From: Hydractinia symbiolongicarpus
Taxonomy: Eukaryota; Cnidaria; Hydrozoa; Anthoathecata; Hydractiniidae
Direction of reading: 5' to 3'
Assembly: GCF_029227915.1 (NCBI RefSeq)
Contig: NC_079886.1
Coordinates: 24,528,501 to 24,592,500, forward strand
Length of the DNA stretch: 64,000 bases
Shown: positions 13,301 to 25,900 of the stretch, in pieces
Layout: each line of letters starts with the position of its first letter
Position numbering within the stretch: the stretch's first letter is position 1
The notes under the pieces: generated by a model
What the model was told of the DNA's origin: nothing
The model's input: the letters and a program-made list of their open reading frames with translations, nothing else
Databases searched by the model: none
Translations under genes and position numbers: made by a program

Positions 13301-16300
13301 CTTGTACGTAGTTTCATCGATATAATTATTGTTTAATAAAGATCTATAGGAATTCCTCAATCTATTTTCTATATTAATTATATAATTAATGTCCTTACCA
13401 GGAGGAATGTTCAATTTAGCAAATTTTGTATCATCATCGAGAAGGGACTCAACAGCTACAATATAACTATCTTTGTTCAACAATACTACTGTGTTTCCTT
13501 TATCAGCTTTTTGTATTACGATATCATCACGATTCATGAGGTCTTGCAATGCTTTAAACTCATTGGCAGGAAGGCTGGGCTTCTCTGGATTACTGTTGTA
13601 CGAGTAATAAGATGAAAAGGCAGTATCTTTCAGTCTTGTTTTTATGTAGTTTTTGTCTTCTTTAGACAGGTCGTCTCTGTTGATATCTCTCATCAAAAGT
13701 TCGAAAGGTACGAGATAGCTTGCATATTCCAACTTCTTTGGGGGGATAGCGAAATTTAGTCCCTTACAAAGCAACGATTTTTTTTTTTTTTTTTTCTGAG
13801 TCAGACAATTTATAAGATGAAAAGTTAAATATAACTTTGTTCGGATCGTGTCCTACTTTCACATGTTCAGTTTCATTATTTCCCAACTTATGTAACTTCT
13901 TCTGTTGTGTGTCGTAACAACGTTTAATTGATCTGTCGTTTGAAACAAGAAAAAGTGTCGTGATATGGAGAAAATCAATATAATGTAAAGTCTCAGAAAG
14001 AGATCGTTTAAGTATCTCTAGATTATTTTCAAGCACGCGTAACCTACTTCTTTTGGTTTGATTTCATCGTTAAGTAGCGCTAGTTGACATTTACGATACG
14101 CAGTAGAGTTACGAAGATTTCTATTGGCGACTCGAAAATTTAAGAAATTCAGTGTGACATTGTTTACTTTGCAAGACTCCAAGAATTCAAGATCCAGTTT
14201 ACATTCTCTTAATTTATAATCACATTGTTCAAATTTCCTAATGTCCTTCAAAATTGAATTTCCATACCTTTGATTAATAACATTAGCGATAGATTTTGAA
14301 CGTGGAAACCGAATACGGATAATGAAAACAAAAACTAATCCAAGGGCTTTCATAAACATCGTGGGTGAACAATGCTTTTGGAGCGAAGTACAACGTTAAT
14401 GATTGATAAACGACTTACGGCGGAGATTGTGAGTTCGGCTTACTGCGTTATCCAAAATGTACTTAATAACTGCTTCGTCGATTAATAATAGTTGGTAGAG
14501 CAGTTTTTTAAGATGTTAAAAAATAAGAACGACAAAATCTACGACATAACCAAATATATCTTTCAGCAAGCTTTCGCCAACGCCCAGGTTGGCATGTTCA
14601 CACTGTTTCTAAATTTTATTTTACAAGTTAGAGATAAAATACTAAACAAGATATAATAGGAAGAAAATAGAGCTATTATAGTAATTCTAAAGGCATAGAT
14701 TTTACCGTGTTATTTAAAATGGGACGGTCACGCTCAATTAGTAAGCTCTCCATCAGAGTAAGTTTAAAATCTTTAGACTCTTCCGCAAGTACTGAGAAGT
14801 TGTGAAACGATGCTTGAGAGTAATTACAAAACATTAAATGTTCAAGAACGGCACTGGTCTGGGGACCAGGTTTAACGCGTTTACCTGTAAGTGCAGAAAT
14901 ACCTAAATGCTCAGACATACGGACTTTAAAATGGCGTTTTGTTTTGCCATAATAAGCAGAGATGTGTGACAAACAAATTACAATCAAAAAAAAAACACAA
15001 CGGTAATCACTACAATCAATTATTGTAGAGATATTTTGGATGTCTCCAAAACCTCAAGCAACTTGTTTGGAGACGCTTCATGCTTTGTCAAGCAGTCGGC
15101 TAATTGGTGTTTTCCTTCACTGACAGTAATCTTACTATCTTGTTCCACCATCTGCCTCAATCTGGCTATACCAACTCGCAGTCTCAAATACTTTGTGACA
15201 TTTGTCGTTTTCAAGGTTTCAAATAATGATTTGTTGCCGTTAATACAAGTGATCTTTGGAATCTTCGTCAACTTGCAGATTTGCTGTATGACATTTGCCA
15301 AATAAAAACTAGCATCAGCTCCTTAACTCAGAGCAAGTGTTTCCGAAGCAATTGGGCTATTGGTTACCCTTTGTAGTTTCTTTGATTGCCAGCAGATTGG
15401 TATAACTTCACTTAGGTGTTTCACAAATATGATGAATGCACCTTGTGATGATCCACACTTCAAACTGGCATGAGTTGCATCTGTGTAGCAAATAATTTCA
15501 CAATTTTCATATTTGCAATTTTGGCAATGGTTATTGCTACATGTCTGCTCTTAATTTTTCGAATAATCTTGTTGGCATCTTTCTTTCAAATTTTGAACTG
15601 CATCTATCTTTCAAATTTTGAACTGCATCTTTCAAATTTTGAACAACTATCATAAGCTACATTGGGGCAGGTTTGTCTGGCCACCCAAGCAATTTGCCCA
15701 CTCAACGATCTCAGCATGGTCTTTTCCTTGCTTGTCAATTTTCGTTCATTTTTAACATCATTTTCAATATTACCAGTTATCAAAGACTCTATATAGCTCA
15801 CTTGATTAATCTTAATTTTGCTTTTAAATTGATCCACATCTTATCCTAGACACTTAAAGATTGAGCTTGATTGCGTACTCATTTTGAACGTTCCGAAAAG
15901 TTTAGCAATAACATCTTTGTGTAAAGCTGAACTACCACCATACACAAAGTCATCAACATGGCAAACAAGAATTCCAGTGATTTGCTTGCCTCTATACCAG
16001 TAAAATACAGCAAGGTCGTAGGTACACATTTCACCACCAAGTTTCAACATTTCACTTCTCACTTGTTTGTACCATGCTCTAGATGCATTGTTTAACCCAT
16101 ACAAACATCTCTTTAGTTTCCACACTGTTCCCAATGCCAATGTGTCTTTTGGTGGTTGTAGAAACAGTTCTCTTTCAATAGCATCTCCATGAAGAAAAGC
16201 TGCAATGCTATCAAGTGAATTGATCTGCCAATCATTGCTAACTATGATAGCCATAGCAAGTCGAAGACTTTGTTTGCCACAAGTTGGAGAATCTGTTCTC

Positions 16301-16909
16301 AACGATTGTGAATTTTCTTCAAATCCTCTAGCCACCAATCTAGCTTTCACAACACTTTTTTCACCTTTGAACTTCTCAGTTGTGACCCATTTGCTTGATA
16401 CAGTTGTTTGACCAGTGTCTGGAACTTCTTCAAAGACATCATTTTCTTTTAAATTCTGCAATTCTCTCTCCTTCGCATCAACTACTTCCTGTGAAAACAT
16501 ATCGAATCACACATATAGACGGGGAATTCCGGATTTTCCAGCTCGTCCCATTTGGCCACATCATTCCAATTGATGCTTTTTAGCTTTTAATCACCATCAT
16601 TAGACACATTAACCCAATTTTTATAAGTGCCACTTCTTTTGGGTTGTGCTGAGAGAACTCTTGCACGATACCATCTTCCATTTAGATTGTATTTGATGTA
16701 TGATTTTGCTTTTGGTTTTGATTCAACTTTCTTGGATTCTGTAGATGGTCTTCTGAAAATGTCACTTGTACAACCACTACCTTCGTCTTCTTCAGTTTCA
16801 TTATTTTTATGAGTATCCCTGTTTTCCTCAACTTCATTTTCACTTGTGCCAGAATCTTCTTGGCAATTTTTGTCTACATTTCCAGCTTGTTCTTGATGAT
16901 ATTGCTCCA

Positions 16910-16965
<56 letters not shown>

Positions 16966-19900
16966 CCATCACCATCACCATCACCATCACCACCACCATC
17001 ACCATCACCACCATCACCATCACCATCACCATCATCACCGTATATTATATTTATGATGAACCAGAAAAATCGTATTCAACCATATTATTAGTTAGCTAGC
17101 TGTTAATGTCATTGGATGAGATGCTTGGCCAGCCAGCAATATCATAGTCTATAGAAGAAAAACCTTATAGACTATGCTAATATGGTTGAGTAGTTTCAAT
17201 TTTTTATACATAAAATACATGGTATATATAAATTTTTGGCCTTTTGATTTTCCAAGAAAAGTTTCAATTTAAAGTTCGTATAAAGAGGTAAATTCTAAAA
17301 ATTTTATTGTTCTGTTTGTCTTCCACAATTTTTCTAAGATTGGGCACCCATTGGCCACCCATTTGTCACTGTCGGAAGATTGGCCTGGCCAGTCTTAAGA
17401 CGGGGCGCGTTCCAAGATTGGGCAGAACAGTGTCCTTGAACTCGGTCCCTCGATTGAAACGACTCGTACCTTAACCCATAGACTGGAAACAAATATTTGA
17501 AGAAGTATCTAGCATAGCTCATCAAATAATATTAAAATAAAAGTCTATAACAATATTTGTGATTAAATTCGTAACGCAGTCTTTACTTTTTGCCAATTTC
17601 ACGAATATCAAGATACGCACACAGCCGGCGTAGCGCTAGGTTGTGGGGTCAGGTCGGACTTTAACGTCGTGATGTTACGGCAATCGGTTAAAATGAAGGA
17701 GAATGAGAAGAAGAACAAGAAGAAGGAGGAGGAAACAACTGCTCGTTTAAATAAGATTTCTGATACATCCGGAATCTTAATAATACGAAAAGAACTAAAG
17801 AATGGGTCTCTCTTCTGGTATTACATGCTTAACACTACAACCGAAAGGAATAGTATGGAAATTTTTTACAAAAAAATCTCCGAAATTACAACACACTGTC
17901 ATTACAAAGTGTTTATAAATAACAATTTTTGGATTAGATGTTATTTAAAAAAGTAACACGGTTGCTTTCCATTACACAGTGTTTAAATTCAAAGTACTTT
18001 GGCAAATAAATTGTGAGTCTTGTGTATGTGAAAACAAAGAACTGCATATTTTATACTTTACCTCTTATAGGCTTGTGCACGCCATAATATTAAGGTACAC
18101 ATATTCTCTTCTATATTATATATATTGTTGCTTTATATATTTTTTTTAACATAAATTTTATTTGATTGTGATATTTGACTTTTAGCCTCTGCAGCTTTTG
18201 CCGAAAACAAAGAAAGAGTTTGTGCAGGGTTTAGCTTCAACAGAATCTTACAACAAGGATCTGATTGAAGTTATGTACAAAAAAAGTGAAAGAGATAGAC
18301 TGAGTAAGTGACCATATAAGAGCTTTTTTCTGTGTAGATTTACAATTTTAAGACAATTTCATTTTTGCCATTTACCTGGTTTTGTTCATTTTATTTTCTA
18401 ATTAGAGCTTTTAAGAATGTGTCGTGAGGAGCGCGAAAGGATAATTGATGAACAAGCTTCACATAAAATGTTACAAGATAAACTATTACACGGATACGAG
18501 GAAAGTGATGAGGAAAGTATTGAAGACATCGAAGCTTTAGACACATGGCATACTCTAAAACCAGCAGAGCGAGATGGTGAGAACCATTTGCTAAATCGTA
18601 TTAGTTATTTCTATCAATTCAAATCTCTAAAGTGTTTAATCAAACCAAGTTGTAATAAACTATCTGGTCTAAGGATTCTCATTTTACTAATAATTAAATT
18701 TTTGGTTTTTAGGAAAGATTTTTTTGACAGATTGTAATTTATTTTTAACTCAGTTTTCTTTAACATTCTTAGTTGTGTTCCCATGCTCTCCATGTTTTTA
18801 ACGTAAAACAAACAAGAAAGCCTGTTGGTTTAAACCCAATTTAAACAATCACAACATGTTTTCCATTATGATATATTTTGCATTGCCCAGGTTTTATGAG
18901 GTTTGTGTTAGGAGTTTGATGTTGCATAGAAGTGGGACAGTACAGGGGACTGGACAATTGCTGATAAATGGAATGAGCATAAATTGGTGATTGTGTAAGA
19001 AAGAAACTAACTATCTAACTCATTAGCGGGTCTAGGTTTTTAAAGCATTAAGTAAATAGTGATAAAAATATATTAAGTGCAGAAATATTTTTAGTGCAAT
19101 TTAAGTTGATATTTATTTTTGTCTCTTCAGAGCGAACACCCAGGACATCAACCAAAGTGAAACCATCAATACTTTCTTTCCTTGATCCAGAGAGTAGTCC
19201 ACGGTAGGGAAACTTTGTACTGACTGTTGCTAGAGTATTTTTATTAAACCAAGATCTGTAAAGAGACCCTTTGCTTAGGATTTGAAATATGATGAAAGCC
19301 CGTAAAGCTGACATTCTATTTGAAAATAAGTGTGCAAACCTTGTTCTGTATTCATGAATCACTCATTAATAGTAAGTTTACCTCTTTGAATTAGATTCAG
19401 GCCGCATATCAGTCCAAGAACATACGGTGCAACCTCAAATGAAATGTCGGCAAAAGAAAAAACATTTAATGTTCTTCCTGGATCAGATAGTGATGAAGAC
19501 ATCTGTAGCGGTAGATACAGTCAAAGAAGTGTAAGAATACATTCGTGGAAGCCGACATCTGCAACAAGACCTTCCTCTGCTGCAACAAGGAAAGTAAAAG
19601 ACCTTAATTTGTCGGATGTGTCTGCAAACTTACCTGTATCGTTGCAAAAGAATCTGTCTCTGATGTCTGATAAGGTTGGTTTAGATTATTTAGAAAAATA
19701 TGAAAAAAGCTTCAAATCTCCTCAATTTCTTTTTCATAAAAAATATAGTTATTTTCTTAAAAATCCTAAAAAGTCTAGAAATTGGACTAAAAAGAATGAC
19801 AACCCTGATATTATGCTTCTTTAATTCATTAGTTTAGTAAAATAAAAATAATTTGAGATAGTTCACTAAAATAAACTTTGGGTCAAAGGTAGCGTACTAC

Positions 19901-22900
19901 TATACTGTGACCACTTATCATTAGAATCCATAAAACTAAAAATTTTCTCAAAAACTCAACGATACAGTAATCCCTTTTGACACACAAGCAGTATATCTAA
20001 AAAACCTCTAAATCGTGACAATTTTGTGTGATTTAAAAGATATATCAATTTGCTATATACGATCATGTATTTTATTTAATATGTAAAAAACACACCCTTG
20101 ACTTCGCTGTCTCAAAATCTCCTTAACAATAATAATTAACATCACTTTTTTTTCAATTTTTTTTTGTCTTTTTTTTCTGATATATTTGGCGCCATATCTC
20201 ACTAAAAACTCATTTTCAACATTAGAAAACCCAAGTCTTGCAGGTACAGGTATCGGCGACACAACAGCGTTCATTGCGTAATATCTCAACCAAAGAGAGG
20301 AGAGTTATCAAAAAAATTCCCATCCAATATTAAAGAAATTACTTTACGAGAAAAATCATTTTAAATACTTGGCCCTTAAAAGAGAACTTTAGGGTTGCCA
20401 GAATAGCCTTAATGTTATCTTCGGCTGTCCAAAAAATCTTCCTATTTTTTTTTTTTTTTACTGAAAACTGTTTTGAATATGTTTCAGGACCGCAGACTGT
20501 TAGAAGTCATGATGTCAAAGGAAAAAGAAGAAAAGGAGAGTCGCAAAGTTTCTCTCTCTGGTGAATTAAATTATTCTGAAGAAATTCCTCAAATGTCATT
20601 AATACATCAGCAAAAATTAAAGAAGAAGGAACAAAAGCAGATAAACAAATTAAAAGAACGAGAGGAAAGAATGGTAAGGTTTTAGTAATAACCTGTTTTG
20701 TATAGAAAAATATTAAGGTTTGTAACCAATTACTACTTCGTATTATCAAGCTATCGTGTGCATCCCTTCTCCCTTCTTTGTAAAAGAAATTAAAGTAATG
20801 GGATCGACTTTGATTTTGAAAACTCTGCATTCTAAATATATTTTTTATACAAACTTTTTGTTTCTTATAAAACACGGTTTAAGAATTATGTATGTGTAGT
20901 TTGTTTAGATAATGTCAGCATCTTTGTGCTTTGATTATTTCAGAATGATGTTCGATTGAGAAAGGAAGCAATTGATCGAGAAGCTCAATTACATCGAGAG
21001 GCTGAGTTAAATGTTAAAAATTCAAAATGGCAGAGAGAATACAATAAACAAATGCAAAAAAAGGTATTGTTGGCTAATTAATTATTTTAGATGTATGCAA
21101 TGGGGGAGAGAGGGGATATGTTTTACTAGGGATGCCTCATAACTTTTGAGTAATTCGCTAAAAAATTTCTCTCTGCTTGTTCATAAAAAACGGTACGTAT
21201 AATCGAAAATCATTTGCATTTATGTGCTTTGAGAGGATGGTAACTAGTGATGAATGTATGATTTCATAATACATGCCAAGTGAATAAATACTGGGTTTTG
21301 TTAGCAGTTCAACGTCTTTATGGCATGAACTGAGCAGTCAGGAGTTTGGAGCCTATGTTTAAAAAATCGTTGATTCAGCCCTGTATACATAACCCCTTGA
21401 TTAGTCACTTAAAATTTCACAAAAGTACACATTTTTTCGTAATTATAGGAGTAAGAACTAGACAAGTTATAGTTAATCTGGCTCGTAAATATAGTATATA
21501 TGTGGATCGGACTATGTAAAGGCAGTATTCTTCATCAAACAGCATTCATGTTTTAGTGAAATGCTAATGCTCTCTTTGTTTCCTATTTAGACAAACCAGA
21601 TATCAGATGGATCTTATTACGATCATGCTGAGTTTGAAAGAAAAAAAAGGTAGATTTCTCATTTCCGATAGGTTTGACGTAGTTTGTCTCGATTCTACAA
21701 AGTTACCTTGTTTGTTCAGGTTAGAACACGATGCGTTGTTAAACGATATGGAAGATAAAGAACTTCATGCCCAACAAAGTTTTCAAAATCAAATGAAGAA
21801 GAAACGTTTACAAAGAGATAAAAAGAAGTGAGTTACAATAGTTATGTGTGTTTTATTAGCAGAAATTTTCGAGGAGATTTGGATTTAGATCAGTTTATTT
21901 AAGTTTTTTTCGCTAGAAATAATTTCGCGGATTGGCCTATTATTTTTTAAGTGTCATCAAATTGATTTATCGTATGTTTAGCCTTACATATTTTTGTTTT
22001 ATAACGGTCATAGTGTGTATATATCTTAAACAACACGTGAAAATAAGTAGGGCATACCTGCAACCATTTTCCTTTCGTGGTTAGCAGTAAAAAATATTTT
22101 TCGCTGGCATATAATTTAACAGATGGGGTCCCAAAAATATTTTTCACAGGATTTCTAACGTATATTTTACGCAAAAATTTCTACTAAAAAGTCTACATTT
22201 AAAATTTATTGTCGTGTTTTTTTTCATAAAGAATAAAAGAGATGGAACGCAAAGAACAACAAGAAAGAAATCTGAAAGCAATGCAAAAAGATCTGGAGCT
22301 GTGGCAGAGAGAGCTAGCTGAATTTCAGAACGTCGTACGTAAACTTTTACGATACACTTTTTTATATGAACAATTGATTTTTTGCATTTCACCGCTACGG
22401 AGCGTCATATCTGCCAAAAAAAGCACCACTACTTTCACTGTTTCTTTATGACGTCCTGCGGATCTGTAGGACGTCCTACGGGTGTCTAGGACGTCCTGCA
22501 AACTTCTAGCACGTCCTAAAAATCTCTAGGACGTCCTGCAGCCCTCTAGGACGTCCTAAATACCTCCAGGACGTCCTAAATACCTCTAGGACGTCCTGAA
22601 GATCTCTAGGACGTCCTACGGGTCTCTAGGACTTCCTAAATACCTCTAGGACGTCCTGTAGACCTCTAGGACGTCCTTAAGATCTCTAGGACGTCCTGTC
22701 ACGTGAAACCAGGTTTAAAGTATAGCATTTTAGCTTTCGACCAAAGGGGATATTATCGGCAGTGCGTTTTGTCTGTTATGTCGACATTGAATGTGGATTT
22801 TGACTAATGTAAAAGAATTTAAGAAGAAGGGACTTGCAAGGAACGGATTGTGGTGAGTGGCTTTTCATGATTTTTCCCGTTTCTTTTCTTCATTCAGTAA

Positions 22901-25900
22901 ATGTATCATTTGTATTTTCTTTATCTTTAGACTTGGGAAAAAGATATGGATAGTTCAGGTATTGGGAACTCCAAAAGAGACATTATCACTCATTTTTTTC
23001 GTTGTGGATATCAGTATAAAGACATTTTAGAACTCTTGCGCCGGTATCACGATATTTCAATAAGTATGAGAACTTTGCATCGCTTTTTAAAGGAATATGG
23101 CCTAAAGCGAAAGTGTGCTGATGTATCAACATCCACGATATTAGACAAGGTCAGACAAGAGATTCAGGAAGTTGGAGAAAACCGTGGATACCGTAGTATA
23201 TATCAGCATTTGTTAGAAAAAGGAATACAAATACCAACCAGGTTAGTTAGAGCAACTTTAAAAGAGCTAGACCTATCTGGTGTTGAAAGGAGAACAAAGC
23301 ATCGATTGAAAAGAAGGGTATATAGAACAAATGGTCCGAACGATGTCTGGCACATTGACGGGAACGATAAATTGAAACCCTTCGGGTTTTTCCACGGTGG
23401 AATCGACGGTTTCAGTCGTAAAATTATTTGGCTAGCTGTTTTAGACACAAACAAGAACCCATTTATTATAGCTCACTATTATACTAGTGCAGTGAAGACT
23501 TTATGTGCCGTGCCAAAATTAATTAGAGGGGATAGGGGGACAGAAAATGTGAATGTATGTGGTATCCAACGATTCCTTCGAAGAAATCATCATGATTCAT
23601 GGAGTGGTTGGAACAGTTTCAAGTACGGAAAATCTGTATCAAATCAACGAATAGAGCAGTGGTGGTCATATTTGAAAAGAAATACCACTCAGTCTTGGAT
23701 AGATTATTTTAAAGACCTGCGAGACCAGGGACTATATGACGACAGCAATAACATTCATGTTGAAGCATTGAAGTTTTGTTACTACGGTCTCATTCAGTTA
23801 CATTTAGATCAAGTTAAACATACTTGGAATCACCACAAGATAAGAAGTACAAAATATTTAGAAAGCCCATCTGGAAGACCTGACTTAATGTTTTTTCTAC
23901 CACACAACTACAATGCCATAGATTGTGCATTCGTATTCAATGCAGACGAGCTCGAATTGGCTGAATCCATGTATTCAAAAAAACCTCGAGCTATTCCTTG
24001 TCAGAATGAGTTTATAGGACTATCAAATATTTTGATGGAAGAGCAGAATTTGCAGCATCCGCGTTCACGCGAAGAGGCTGAACATATTTATTTATACCTT
24101 GTATCGACAATAGAAATGTTGTAATTTTAAATTTTATTTATAAAATTTGTGTGAAATAGAAATGAAAAATACGTACAATTTTATATCTTAAAAAACTGTA
24201 TTTCAGTAGTAAAAAGAACAAAAACAAAATGATACAATATAAATCACGTCAGAACTTAACAAACATATATTTAACAAAACACAACTGAGTCTTATTAAAC
24301 CACGTAACCTTATTGTGTACTTTTGAATCTTGTCGGTGATGACTCAACCAAAAGAAATGTCACAAGTTAAAGAGGTCATAGCCAAAAAAGGAAAGCAAAT
24401 GTTGAAAAATTTCTTCGAAACCAACAAGAATAATCTATCGTTATAAAATCATACACATTCAAAAATAAAACAAAAATAGAATATACTTCCAAAAATACGC
24501 TGTTTCATTTTGCTAAAACTATTTCCTTTCAAAATAAGATAAAAATACTACACAATGTGTCAAGCAAATATTTAAACCTATGTATGAAAATTTAAACAAA
24601 TAAATGTTAAAGACTAAAAAATAACATACTCTTTTCCGTAAGTTAACAAAAAGATTCGTAAAAGACTAAAAAGATATTGTCTCAATAAGAACAAAAAGTG
24701 TGTTCACATAAACAGAGTGTATCCAAAAAGTATGAAATTCAAAATTAACCAAGAATACTTAAACCATCATACACAGACCAATGGCCATTGCTGTTGCACT
24801 GGACATTCAAACTGGTTTGAAATTGCGTAAATGATTGAAATTGACGTGGTAGGATTAAAATTTTGAAGCATGTTTTCGCTAGAAGATACAAGTATTTTGG
24901 ATTCTGATCAACAAATTCAACTTTTATTGAAGACGTAGGTAACAAACTTGACGATCCTGTTATAAATCTAACCAATAAAAGCAACTCTGATTTTGTACAA
25001 CTTCTAATATAGCGATTAAGATATGTGCTGATTATTCGGTCCTGTGGGCATGTTTCATTAAAAAAAATCTGTTCAATTAGTGATTCTGCGGTTGGAGTAC
25101 AAGTTGAATAAAGTGAATCAATCATACTTTCACTCAATTTCTGCCAAAATGACCCCATACCTTTAACAATATATTTCATTGGTAGATATGGTCTGTTTAT
25201 CAAAGCAGTGTTCGCAGCTTTCAAACATAATGCCAATACGTTATTTGGTTTTGGCTTATCGAAAACGGTATAACTGTAAAGGACGTCGACTATAGGTTGA
25301 TCACTTGTCTCTTCTTCTTTGGAAAATCGCAATATTGTTTCTGTCTCATATGGTGTGACAAAATTGAGAAAGGAACATAGTAATTGTTGTTTATCAACAC
25401 GATCAAACAAAAGTTTCTTCACAGTGCTTTTACACAGTTGCAAAGGGAAAATAGCATACTGAATGAAAGCATGGTTTACAATACTTCCAATTATTTCCAA
25501 CTCCTCTTCATCAACACAGTCATCCAATGGTACTTTTTCCATAACACCGTCCATTTTCTCATAAAGTTTTTTGTAAAACTCAGCATAACAATCCTTTGTA
25601 ACACCATCTCTATAAGCTTCCTCGCCACTAAATCTAAATGTAGCTTTATGTGAAATAGTTCCACGCTTTTTGTAAATATCAATTAACTCTTAGTACACAT
25701 CTCTGGAAATATCAAAATACAAAGTAGAGTTATTTAGCTTTGATAGTTCATTTGCACGAAAGTCTTGCAGGCTATCAAACTCTTTTTTAGATTCACCAGA
25801 TTGGCTGTAAAGATAGTCCTCCAACCCAATCATACACCTGAGTAAATTTAGCAGTGTCATGAAATAGACGTGCTTTATTTCCTATAACAGGATGGCGTAT

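Larger units (their letters stand above)
11660..14955 (-). mobile_element. Penelope-like retroelement with pseudo-LTR
   Basis: The element reads on the minus strand. It consists of a 5'-truncated partial copy (14956-14511) followed by a longer copy ending near 11660. That gives the tandem pseudo-LTR layout typical of Penelope-like elements. The two 446-bp copies (11654-12099 and 14511-14956) differ at only a handful of positions. The 10-bp word GCAGAGATGT flanks the whole unit (11650-11659 and 14956-14965), a likely target duplication. The encoded protein has reverse transcriptase and GIY-YIG endonuclease domains. The insertion lies antisense in intron 1 of the CCDC177-like gene. Confidence 0.93.

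Noticed and set aside
15036-15305. 89-codon plus-strand frame
   Set aside because: Shadow of the copia RNase H region on the minus strand.
16766-17099. Poly-His and poly-Ile open frames
   Set aside because: They are readings of the CAT microsatellite; the real coding sense is the copia element on the minus strand.
17669-17956. Plus-strand 95-codon Lys-rich frame as an exon of the CCDC177-like gene
   Set aside because: The true second exon (18071-18094) and third exon complete the conserved signature without it. The frame has no fitting splice sites.
24125-24744. A third gene in the transposon
   Set aside because: The spacer has no open frame of useful length and looks like two facing 3' untranslated regions.
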